From DATKYQ01 sp035528415 (GTDB lineage: Bacteria > Myxococcota > B64-G9), in assembly GCA_035528415.1 (NCBI GenBank), contig DATKYQ010000039.1, forward strand, positions 44,458-108,457: 64,000 nucleotides of DNA, written 5' to 3'. Shown piece by piece: positions 50,875 through 58,472 of this stretch (positions are counted from its first letter, which is position 1; every line of letters starts with the position of its first letter). The notes under the pieces are model-generated. The model searched no databases, was not told the origin of the DNA, and saw only the letters and a program-made list of their open reading frames with translations. A program made the position numbers and the translations under genes.

Positions 50875-52598
50875 AGTTCCCTCATCAGTCTGCCGGCTTT
50901 GCCTTCGCGGTGAGTTGTGAGTGGGTACAAGGACTTGTTTCTTGCTCTGGATCGCCTTCGGAAATGACCGACCATGAGCACCAAGAGGGCAAAAATAACA
51001 GGACCGTTCCGTGGTTCGTCGGTCGCGCATGAGCAACCGCCCTGGGGCTTGCATTCCCTTGGAGAATGCAGGCAGCCTTGCTGGGCGTCGCACTCGTCGC
51101 TGGTGCACGGATTATGGTCGTCGCAATCCAACATCGCGGCAGAGACGCATGCACCCGATTGGCAGGCTTCTTCCAGGGTGCAGGCGTCCCCTTCGTCGCA
51201 ACTCTTGCCGTCGGGAGCGACGGGATTTGAACAGGCTCCACTTGCCGGATCGCATTCGCCCGCAAGATGACACTGGTCACTCGGCTCGCAAACCACCGGG
51301 CTCGCGCCTCCGCACACTCCGGCCCGGCAGGCTTCAGCCTGCATGCAAGGATCGCCGTCGTCGCAAGCCGTGCCGTCGGTAGCTACGGGATCGGGGCACT
51401 GGCCGGTCTGCCGATCGCAGATACCCGCAAGGTGACACTGGTCACTCGGGCTGCATATTACCGGGTCGGCCCCGCTGCATAATCCCGCCTGGCAACTGTC
51501 GGTCTGTGTGCACTGATCGCCGTCGTCGCAAGCCGTTCCGTCGGTAGCTACGGGATCGGAGCACAGGCCGCTCTGCGGATCGCAGACACCCACCAAGTGA
51601 CACTGGTCGCTCGGGCTGCATGTAACCAGGTTGGCCCCGCCGCATAATCCCGCCTGGCAACTGTCGGTCTGTGTGCACTGATTGCCGTCGTCGCACGACG
51701 TGTCGTCGGCCGCGGCGGGGTTTGAACATAGGCCGCTCTGCGGATCGCAGACACCCGCGACATGACACTGGTCGCTCGGACTGCAGGTCACAGGATTCGC
51801 CCCGCTGCACACTCCCGCTTGGCATCTCTCGGCCTGCGTGCACAGATCGCCGTCGTCGCACGCTGTACCGTCAGCGATCGCCGCGCCGAGACATGTTCCC
51901 GCCTGGCAAACGTCACTGGCGGTACACACGTCTACATCATCACAGACCAGGCCGTCTACGAACGGCCGGCAGCCGTCGCAGCAGACATCCAGCCTGTCGC
52001 ACAGGCATGCCGGTTGTACCGACATGACGTTGGTGTGGGTCCAGGTGTGGCTGTCGCCGGATACCACCCAGCTATAAGTGCCGACCTTCAGTCCCTCCCC
52101 AAACCAGGGGTTCATGTAGTACACGTCGTCTCCCTCGATCCCGTGGCCGACGAGAAAGTGGCCCCCGCCGCTCGACCATGCCCAGCGAATGATGAACGGA
52201 CGCCAAGCGCTCACCTCGCTACCCACCTCGGCCTGGGTCAAGGCCCGCAAGCGCCCGGAGTTACTCACTCCCCAGTGAATCAGGATATCCTGGATGCTGC
52301 CCGTCACGCCTGCGTTGTAGTTCCAGTAGTTACATCCCTGCGAGGGATCGACGCAACAGTCCTGCGAGCCGAAGTCGTGCCAGGTGGCCACTGTCCGGGT
52401 ATAGTCGGCTATCGTGCACTCGGCCACGTCCGAGCCGTAGTAAAGCAGCACCGCCCGGCTGACGCCCGCCCAGCACCATTGATCTTGCTCTTGGAAAACC
52501 TCGGGTACGGCCAGCACGTCGGCCCGCGCCTGGTTTTGGTACAAACTCGCAAGCAGCACCAGTGCGGCTATTTTCGGGAAGATTTCACGAGTCATCAT
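50871..52598 (-). CDS. Secreted C39-like cysteine peptidase with Cys-rich repeats and MYXO-CTERM-like tail
   Basis: 575 residues from ATG 52598, which overlaps the previous stop (ATGA). Signal peptide about 1-27. Papain-like/C39_2 catalytic set: Gln40 and Cys42 in DQWCWAGV, His147 in GGGHFLVGHG, Asn163 in YYMNPW. Residues ~215-500: five Cys-rich repeats of about 55 residues (CDDGDQCTQTDSCQAGLC; CSPSDQCHLAGVCDPQSG). C-terminus has GGCSCA, a TM helix VIFALLVLMVGHF and RRRSRAR, a MYXO-CTERM-like signal, followed unusually by ~20 more residues. Expected to be a surface or secreted protease. Confidence 0.87.
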   Translation of the reverse strand: MMTREIFPKIAALVLLASLYQNQARADVLAVPEVFQEQDQWCWAGVSRAVLLYYGSDVAECTIADYTRTVATWHDFGSQDCCVDPSQGCNYWNYNAGVTGSIQDILIHWGVSNSGRLRALTQAEVGSEVSAWRPFIIRWAWSSGGGHFLVGHGIEGDDVYYMNPWFGEGLKVGTYSWVVSGDSHTWTHTNVMSVQPACLCDRLDVCCDGCRPFVDGLVCDDVDVCTASDVCQAGTCLGAAIADGTACDDGDLCTQAERCQAGVCSGANPVTCSPSDQCHVAGVCDPQSGLCSNPAAADDTSCDDGNQCTQTDSCQAGLCGGANLVTCSPSDQCHLVGVCDPQSGLCSDPVATDGTACDDGDQCTQTDSCQAGLCSGADPVICSPSDQCHLAGICDRQTGQCPDPVATDGTACDDGDPCMQAEACRAGVCGGASPVVCEPSDQCHLAGECDPASGACSNPVAPDGKSCDEGDACTLEEACQSGACVSAAMLDCDDHNPCTSDECDAQQGCLHSPRECKPQGGCSCATDEPRNGPVIFALLVLMVGHFRRRSRARNKSLYPLTTHREGKAGRLMREL

Positions 52599-53272
52599 GG
52601 CCGCACCCCCCGGGGATGCTCTGCCATCGCCTTGAACTGACTATCGAGGATCTCAATCAGTCGCCGCCAGTCGATCGTCGCTCGTGTCCCAAGCCTTAGG
52701 AACATGCGGGCAGACTGAAGCGGGTAGATCCGACCCGCTCCCGGTTTTCCGGGGTTTGCAGACACCAGGAGTAAATCAGAATGCAACTGGAATATCCGCA
52801 ACAGGAAAGCCTGCTCGCCCGGTCCTGCCACGATCCCCTGCCGCATAAAATCATCAAGCTCACGTGCCAGGCGGGCCGCCCCGATCTCGACCACCTTACA
52901 GCTCCCGCCCGCGCAATCCACAGTCAGCAAAGCCACGTAGCGCCCGTCGATCAGAACCGGCACTCTCCAGACATCGAGCAACTCGAGCGGCGCTGAGTCC
53001 GGGCCGGAATCAGCGGCGACGCTCCCGGGGGAAATCGTGGCCATCCTGATCGGCGCGCCCGCGGCCGCCCGCTTGAACTCAGCTCGTCCGGAAAAACCGT
53101 AGCCTGCTTCCTGACCGTTGGGGATCTTGGCAAGCCATTCCTCAAGCGCTTGATCCGCAGCCTGCGCGACCGACTGCCGGAATGACGCGCTGACTGGCCC
53201 GTCGTAGGCAAGACCGGACACGGCCAGCAGAATCGTGCCCAGCGACAGCAAAATAATCACTCTCGTCTTCAA
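52595..53272 (-). CDS. Secreted protein of unknown function
   Basis: 225 residues from TTG 53272, chosen because GGAG sits 6 nt upstream; a TTG four codons earlier would overlap that site. Signal peptide about 1-22 (KTRVIILLSLGTILLAVSG). The mature chain is mixed alpha/beta: FRQSVAQAADQALEEWL, VWRVPVLIDGRYVALLTVD with a Cys pair (CAGGSC), and a C-terminal LHSDLLLVSANPGKPG. No family recognised; the middle part resembles small periplasmic inhibitor or sensor folds only vaguely. It sits between the MYXO-CTERM protein and the C39-like peptidase and is translationally coupled to the peptidase, so it may be its chaperone or inhibitor (inference). Confidence 0.7.
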   Translation of the reverse strand: MKTRVIILLSLGTILLAVSGLAYDGPVSASFRQSVAQAADQALEEWLAKIPNGQEAGYGFSGRAEFKRAAAGAPIRMATISPGSVAADSGPDSAPLELLDVWRVPVLIDGRYVALLTVDCAGGSCKVVEIGAARLARELDDFMRQGIVAGPGEQAFLLRIFQLHSDLLLVSANPGKPGAGRIYPLQSARMFLRLGTRATIDWRRLIEILDSQFKAMAEHPRGVRP

Positions 53273-53303
53273 AATACGCTCCAAAGCATATGAAAATCAG
53301 AAG

Positions 53304-55502
53304 TCAGGTCTTCCGGCGCAAGCCGACCCACACAAGCCCCAGGCACACCAGCCAGATCAGCCCGGTAGCAGGTGAGCCGTCCGTCGCCGCCGCGCAACCC
53401 GTCCGGGGTTGTTCGCTTTCGGAGTCCAGCGGCCGCTCTTGCGCTGCGGTGTTCGTCACCGGCCGCATGACATGGGCGCGCCGTATAAGCGGGCGTGCTT
53501 GCGGCAGGCGCATCGGCTGCGTGTCGAAGACCAGCCGCTCGGGCTCGGGATCGAGGGTGCGGTAGGAGCCAATCGCGCGCGCGCGCACGTCCATGACGTG
53601 GCTTCCAGGCAGGAGCCAGCGCTTGATCATGACGGTCGGGCCTCGCCTGAACGGCGACCAGGCCCCGGCGTCGATACGGTACTGGATCTCGAGATCCGGA
53701 TCGGGCACGGTCAGCGCCACTCCGTCGGGGCCGACCGATGCAATGCGCGCGCGCGTATCTACTGCCGGAGGGGGCGGCGAGAAGCCAAGGTCTGCGTAGA
53801 TCGACATGAACTCGTAGTAGCCGCTGCCGGCCCGCTCGAGATCGCCCTCGAGCGCTTTGATGTCGAGCACGAAACCCTGCAGGTCGGGAATGGCGATCTC
53901 GCCCATGGTACCCGTCAGCATCGGCAGGAACATGCCGATCAACTGCGGCACAACGCTCTTGAGGGTGTCCTCGTCCTCGGCCAGCAACTCGTGGTGGGAC
54001 ACTTGCACGTTGTCCACCGTGACGCTGTTCTCGTCCAGGATTGGCAGCACCGCGTTGTCCGGCGTGAACTCGAGGCCCAGGTCGACCCGGATGTCCTGTG
54101 AGAGCGACAGAAACAGTTCCCAACGCCCCTGGATCTTGGCCCAGAAATCCATCCGGAAATCGGGAAGGAAAAGATACAGGATGGGTTCGTCGATCGAGCC
54201 GTCAGCCAGGAATGTGCCCGCACCTACCTCGATATAGGGCACACCCTGGGGCCTTATCTGCAGCCTGACAGGAACGTTCCCGTCGTCGGTCAGCAGGTTC
54301 AAAGACTGCATGAATATCGCCAGGGTCGCCGAGGAGATCTGGTCGATCCCATAGGAGTCGATCGAGAGACACAAAAGACCGCTGCGCCAGAGCTGGTAGA
54401 AAAAGTGGTCGAGGTACTTGTCGGTGATGGCCACGCCCACCATGTACGAGTCGCCGGTACCCGGCACGATCCCCTGAAAGTTCATCGCCGGGGCGAGACC
54501 CACCGGAGGAATGTCCTGCGGGTCGGGATCGGGCAGACAGCCGTCCTGGTCTGCGTAGGTTCCGCCGATCAGGCGCACCTCGAGCCCGTTGCTGCGCACG
54601 AACGGGTGTTGCTGCGGTTGCTGGGCCTGGCCCAGTGCGACCAGCAGGTCGACCGCGGCGTCGTTGGTGGGATCGACGCTTTTAAGTTGCTGGCCGAGAT
54701 CCAGCGTGCCAACCAGCCCCTGGGGCTTTATCAGGCAGTTGCCCGAGGCCTCGCAATAGCCGTCTCCGTTGCAACTCGATCCGGCCGGGCAGCCGCCGGT
54801 GTAAAAGTCGCATGGCAGACAGGTCTGCTGCTTGACCAGGTCGGAGATCGACTTGTCGAGCTGGCTGGAGATGGCCAGGTTGAGAACGGTCGTCAGGCCG
54901 TCCTTGAGCCACTCCATGATCTGATCGAAACCAGGAGGGCACTGGATGTCGTAGTCGTTGTTGTCAATGCTGATATCCAGGTTGGTGACTTCGAAATGCA
55001 CGAAATCAGAGTCTGGATCGACTATCAGAATGACCTGGGCCGAGATGGGTTTATCGCTGATCTGCAGCGTGAAGTCGCAGTGAAGCGGAACGAGGATGGT
55101 TGTATCCATCGAGATGTCGCCGTCCACGTCGACATGGCCGTCGAAGCCGATCGTGTCGGTCGGAACCAACGACAGATGGGCATCCTTGATGTCGATCTGC
55201 AACGGACAGGGAGTCTGGCAGATGTCGACGTCGGTCACAACGACGTTTATCGACTGCGGCGGTATATCGAACTGCAGTCCGTCGGCCAGAAGGGTACCGA
55301 GGATGTCCGAGAGATTGGCCTCGATGAAATCGAAGGCCGAGCGTTCCAACCTGAGCTGGATACCGTCGTAAACCCGGGGCTGAGCGGGAAACGGCCCGGG
55401 CAACGGGGTCGCGCATCCGCCGCAACTGTTGTCCGCGCAAGCCGTGGCCAGAAGCAAGGCGATCAAGCCGCCCAGAATAGTCCTGCGGGGAGAGCGTGCC
55501 AT
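53304..55502 (-). CDS. Large exported beta-sandwich protein with MYXO-CTERM-like tail
   Basis: 732 residues from ATG 55502 (GGGAGGA upstream). The signal segment LIALLLATAC ends in a possible lipobox. The body is rich in beta strands and Asp/Pro-rich turns (VVVTDVDICQTPCPLQID, LVPLHCDFTLQISDKP), with a four-Cys knot (CLPCDFYTGGCPAGSSCNGD) about residue 235, resembling BPI/SMP-like lipid-binding or large adhesin folds; family not assigned. C-terminus RTGCAAATDGSPATGL then TM and LRRKT, a MYXO-CTERM-like signal. First gene of the operon that includes the C39-like peptidase and yedF. Confidence 0.82.
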   Translation of the reverse strand: MARSPRRTILGGLIALLLATACADNSCGGCATPLPGPFPAQPRVYDGIQLRLERSAFDFIEANLSDILGTLLADGLQFDIPPQSINVVVTDVDICQTPCPLQIDIKDAHLSLVPTDTIGFDGHVDVDGDISMDTTILVPLHCDFTLQISDKPISAQVILIVDPDSDFVHFEVTNLDISIDNNDYDIQCPPGFDQIMEWLKDGLTTVLNLAISSQLDKSISDLVKQQTCLPCDFYTGGCPAGSSCNGDGYCEASGNCLIKPQGLVGTLDLGQQLKSVDPTNDAAVDLLVALGQAQQPQQHPFVRSNGLEVRLIGGTYADQDGCLPDPDPQDIPPVGLAPAMNFQGIVPGTGDSYMVGVAITDKYLDHFFYQLWRSGLLCLSIDSYGIDQISSATLAIFMQSLNLLTDDGNVPVRLQIRPQGVPYIEVGAGTFLADGSIDEPILYLFLPDFRMDFWAKIQGRWELFLSLSQDIRVDLGLEFTPDNAVLPILDENSVTVDNVQVSHHELLAEDEDTLKSVVPQLIGMFLPMLTGTMGEIAIPDLQGFVLDIKALEGDLERAGSGYYEFMSIYADLGFSPPPPAVDTRARIASVGPDGVALTVPDPDLEIQYRIDAGAWSPFRRGPTVMIKRWLLPGSHVMDVRARAIGSYRTLDPEPERLVFDTQPMRLPQARPLIRRAHVMRPVTNTAAQERPLDSESEQPRTGCAAATDGSPATGLIWLVCLGLVWVGLRRKT

Positions 55503-55533
55503 CGTCAATCCTCCCATGTAAAGCATTGAGGGC

Positions 55534-55562
55534 ATACTAGCACACCCCCCGGCCGCCCACAA
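55534..55562 (-). promoter_or_regulatory. sigma70-type promoter of the 55502-50266 operon
   Basis: Minus strand TTGTGG (55562-55557), 17 nt, TAGTAT (55539-55534), 31 nt before the ATG. The -35 hexamer equals that of the promoter at 39289. Confidence 0.55.
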
Positions 55563-55589
55563 CACGCCCAGTGATTGACTACGCTAGCT

Positions 55590-56612
55590 TCAGTGGCTGC
55601 CGGGACGGGCGGGCGCAAGGGAGCCTTGTGGCTTGGCTGGCTTGGCGGGGGTCTTCGCAGTGGAAGTCGCAGGGACTTTGGGCTTGGCGGGTATAGAGGT
55701 CTTCGGGACAGCTTCGTCCGTTTTCGCCGCGGGTTCGGGTTTGCGCACTATCCAGATAGTCTCGAAGGGAACCACTCCCTCCTGGCCGTCGATCTTCTTG
55801 ATCCGCACACCGAAGTAGACGCAGCGCACGAACTTGCCCTCGATGATCGAGCCCTTGGTCTCCACGCGTACCGGATCCCCGGCTTTGAACTTGCAGAAGA
55901 TCTTGAACTGCCCGGGCACAGGCTTCGACTCCTCTTGGGCCCGGCGCCGGGCCAGGGCCTTGGCCTTTTCTTGTACGGCCTTCTCTTTCTTCTCCAACTC
56001 CGCCTTACGCTGTGCCTCAGTCGCGGCCTTCTTCTCTGCAATAAGCCGATTGCGCTCTGCCGTGCGCTCTTTCTTTTCGCGCGCCAGGCGGGCAAGGCGC
56101 TGCTTGCGTGACTCCTTCGCAGGTATCTTGACCGACACAGCGGGAGCAGCCGCGGCAGTCGGCACGGGTTTATTTACGCGCGGGGTCGCCGGCGGTTCGG
56201 CCGGCGGTTTGGCCGGCACCACGGGCACTACCGGCACGGCCGGGCCCGGCCGCAGGAAGGGCGCCTGCTGGCCGCTGAAACGAATTCCGGTGGCGTGCAC
56301 CACGGTGCAGGTACGGTTGTAAAAGAGAGTATAGAGGCTGTCTACGTCAACCACCACGTCGACTAGCGCGTCAGCGTTTACTTTCAGGCGGGCGTCGTCA
56401 AGAGCCGTTTTCAGTGAAGCGTCTGTCGAGAAAGGAATGAAAAAAATGCTCTGAGTACAGCTTTCTCCCACGGTTTTACCCGTCTCCTGGTACGGCCTGT
56501 TCCCAAGCGGCGTCGTGGACGGCGCTACCAGCAGCGGTGTCAGACAGCCTGTCGCTAACAGCAAAGAGCCGAAAGCCATAAGAGCGACAATCCTTCTGGG
56601 TGACGATATCAT
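55590..56612 (-). CDS. TRL-like lipoprotein with coiled coil
   Basis: 340 residues from ATG 56612 (GGGAGG 6 nt before). Lipobox LATGC. Residues ~22-115 resemble the TRL domain: APSTTPLGNRP, GKTVGESCTQSIFF, LVDVVVDVDSLYTLFY, TVVHATGIRF. Then Pro-rich (120-165), a highly charged coiled coil of Lys/Glu/Arg/Ala (about 170-235), a small beta domain (CKFKAGDPVRVETKGSI ... FVRCVYFGVRIKKIDGQ) and a Pro/Ala/Lys tail. TRL-like proteins are short lipoproteins of unknown role; here one is extended. It ends 88 nt before the operon at 55502 begins. Confidence 0.78.
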   Translation of the reverse strand: MISSPRRIVALMAFGSLLLATGCLTPLLVAPSTTPLGNRPYQETGKTVGESCTQSIFFIPFSTDASLKTALDDARLKVNADALVDVVVDVDSLYTLFYNRTCTVVHATGIRFSGQQAPFLRPGPAVPVVPVVPAKPPAEPPATPRVNKPVPTAAAAPAVSVKIPAKESRKQRLARLAREKKERTAERNRLIAEKKAATEAQRKAELEKKEKAVQEKAKALARRRAQEESKPVPGQFKIFCKFKAGDPVRVETKGSIIEGKFVRCVYFGVRIKKIDGQEGVVPFETIWIVRKPEPAAKTDEAVPKTSIPAKPKVPATSTAKTPAKPAKPQGSLAPARPGSH

Positions 56613-56658
56613 CAGAAACCTCCCGATAGATTGCAAGTTCCGAGCTTCCTGGATTCTG

Positions 56659-56687
56659 TGCCTATCGGAAAAACGGCTCACTTGCAA
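56659..56687 (-). promoter_or_regulatory. sigma70-type promoter of TRL-like gene
   Basis: Minus strand TTGCAA (56687-56682), 17 nt, TAGGCA (56664-56659), 46 nt before the ATG at 56612. Confidence 0.45.
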
Positions 56688-56711
56688 GCGCCCATTGTCG
56701 CCGGGAAACTA

Positions 56712-56740
56712 TTGGATCCCCGGCCACGCGGCTGTATAAC
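56712..56740 (+). promoter_or_regulatory. sigma70-type promoter of acyl-CoA dehydrogenase gene
   Basis: TTGGAT (56712-56717), 17 nt, TATAAC (56735-56740), 38 nt before the ATG. Good -10 match. Confidence 0.55.
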
Positions 56741-56778
56741 TGTCTTGCAGGGCGGGAGGACAACAAAAGGAGTGTATC

Positions 56779-57933
56779 ATGGCACTGTGTTACGACCTCA
56801 GTGAGGATCAGCAGATCCTGAGAGACAGTGTGCGCAAGTTCGCCGAGGGCGAGATCAAACCCTTGGCCCGGGAACTCGACGAGAAGGAGGAGTTCTCTTA
56901 CGAGACGATGAGTCGCATGGGTGAGATGGGCCTCTTCGGCGTGTACGTCTCACCGGACTACGGCGGGCAAGGCCTGGACTACGTCTCCTACGCCATAGCC
57001 ACCGAGGAGATTGCCCGCGTTGACGGTTCGCACGCCGCCACAGTGGCCGCCGGCAACTCGCTGGGAATCGGCCCGCTCTACTACTTTGGCACGGAAGAAC
57101 AGAAGAAGAAGTACCTGCCCGGGCTATGCAGCGGTAAGAACCTTTGGGGTTTCGGGCTGACCGAACCGAACGCCGGCTCTGACGCTGGCGGGTCCAAGAC
57201 GACGGCCGTGCTGGACGGCAACGAGTGGGTCATCAACGGCTCCAAGATATTCATTACCAACGCCTCTACCGACATCACGCTGGGCTCGACGGTGCAGGCC
57301 GTAACCGGCAGGCGTGAGGACGGCCGGCCGGAACTCTCCTGCATCATCGTCGAAAACGGCACTCGCGGCTTCGAGACGCGTCCGATGCACGGCAAGCTGA
57401 TGTGGCGCGGTTCGAACACTTCGGAGATGTTCTTCGATGACTGCCGAGTGCCCAGGGAGAACCTGCTCGGCAATAAAGGTGACGGCTTTCACCAGATGCT
57501 GGCCACCCTCGACGGCGGCCGGCTGTCTATCGGAGCCATGGGTCTCGGTTGTGCCCAGGGCGCCTACGAGATGGCCATGAGCTACGCCCGCGAGAGAGTC
57601 CAGTTCGGCAAGCCGATCTGCAAGTTCCAGGCGGTGGCCTTCAAACTGGCCGACATGGCAACGGAAATCGAACTGGCCCGCAACCTGATGTATAAGGCTT
57701 GCTGGTTGCACGACCAGAAGCGCCCCTTCGCTAAAGAAGCAGCCATGGGCAAGCTCTATTGCTCGGAGGTGGCCCGGCGCACGGCCACCCAGGCCGTCCA
57801 GATCCACGGAGGATACGGGCTAATGAAGGAGTACGACGTCGAACGTTTCTACCGTGACGCCAAGCTTCTGGAAATCGGCGAAGGCACCAGCGAGGTGCAG
57901 CGGATAGTCATCTCGCGCCATATCGGCTGTTAG
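56779..57933 (+). CDS. Acyl-CoA dehydrogenase
   Basis: 384 residues, full length for the short/medium-chain family; AAGGAG 7 nt before ATG. Three domains: N-terminal helices (1-120), beta domain with FAD/substrate segments LWGFGLTEPNAGSD and WVINGSKIFITNA (120-230), C-terminal helices (230-384). GGRLSIGAMGLGCAQGA and VQIHGGYGLMKEYDVERFYRD are typical FAD-contact motifs, and the catalytic Glu is in GEGTSEVQR. It oxidises acyl-CoA to enoyl-CoA with ETF as electron acceptor in beta-oxidation or branched amino-acid breakdown. Isolated from other fatty-acid genes. Confidence 0.95.
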   Translation: MALCYDLSEDQQILRDSVRKFAEGEIKPLARELDEKEEFSYETMSRMGEMGLFGVYVSPDYGGQGLDYVSYAIATEEIARVDGSHAATVAAGNSLGIGPLYYFGTEEQKKKYLPGLCSGKNLWGFGLTEPNAGSDAGGSKTTAVLDGNEWVINGSKIFITNASTDITLGSTVQAVTGRREDGRPELSCIIVENGTRGFETRPMHGKLMWRGSNTSEMFFDDCRVPRENLLGNKGDGFHQMLATLDGGRLSIGAMGLGCAQGAYEMAMSYARERVQFGKPICKFQAVAFKLADMATEIELARNLMYKACWLHDQKRPFAKEAAMGKLYCSEVARRTATQAVQIHGGYGLMKEYDVERFYRDAKLLEIGEGTSEVQRIVISRHIGC

Positions 57934-57946
57934 CTGACACCTTTTT
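57934..57946 (-). repeat. AAAAAGGTGTCAG motif, copy on minus strand
   Basis: Identical to 61910-61922 on the plus strand. Lies 1 nt after the acyl-CoA dehydrogenase stop. Part of the scattered GGTGTCAGACCCC-type elements also seen near 61.9 and 63.9 kb. Confidence 0.45.
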
Positions 57947-57948
57947 CT

Positions 57949-57978
57949 TTGACAGTTTTGAAAAGCCGTTGGTAACGT
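57949..57978 (+). promoter_or_regulatory. sigma70-type promoter of small membrane protein gene
   Basis: TTGACA (57949-57954), 18 nt, TAACGT (57973-57978), 37 nt before the ATG at 58016. Full consensus -35, weak -10. Confidence 0.45.
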
Positions 57979-58015
57979 CTAGTCAACTATCGCATGGGAA
58001 ACGCCGGGAGGCAGA

Positions 58016-58465
58016 ATGAAAACTATCTTGGTAATGCTTTCTTTCTGCGGGCTGGTCGTCATGGGGGCGCCAAGTGCAGCCGGCCAGGCCGAGCAAGACA
58101 AGGCTCCCGCTTCCGGTCTGACCTATTCCTACCAGAGCCCATTGGTCGCCGGTGCGCTCTCCATCATCCCCGGCCTGGGCCAGATGTACAACGGCGACTA
58201 CGCGGTCGGCGGCATCGCCCTGGCTTTCGACGCCGGATTGTACCTGGCGGCCGCTGCCTACGCCGGCCTGCTTGATCCCGACAAGAACAACACTCTCACT
58301 TACGAATCGGCCTTCCTGCTGGCCGCCGCGATCGGGGTACACCTTTTCTGCTTCTTCGATGCAACCATGGAGGCCTCGCGGCGCAATGAGAACCTCGATC
58401 GCTGGTCGGTGATGATCGATCCACAAGGAGAGCGATTCGCCCTGGCCTACCGGCTACGCTTCTGA
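58016..58465 (+). CDS. Small exported membrane protein, DUF5683/TM2-like
   Basis: 149 residues; GGGAGG 5 nt before ATG. Signal peptide about 1-22 (VMGAPSAAGQA). The mature part has SPLVAGALSIIPGLGQMYNG followed by a hydrophobic helix GIALAFDAGLYLAAAAYAG and a second (AFLLAAAIGVHLFCFFDA), the pattern of DUF5683/TM2-like proteins found with outer-membrane lipoproteins. Function unknown. Seven nt upstream of the HDIG phosphodiesterase gene and likely in its operon. Confidence 0.75.
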   Translation: MKTILVMLSFCGLVVMGAPSAAGQAEQDKAPASGLTYSYQSPLVAGALSIIPGLGQMYNGDYAVGGIALAFDAGLYLAAAAYAGLLDPDKNNTLTYESAFLLAAAIGVHLFCFFDATMEASRRNENLDRWSVMIDPQGERFALAYRLRF

Positions 58466-58472
58466 CTCGCCC

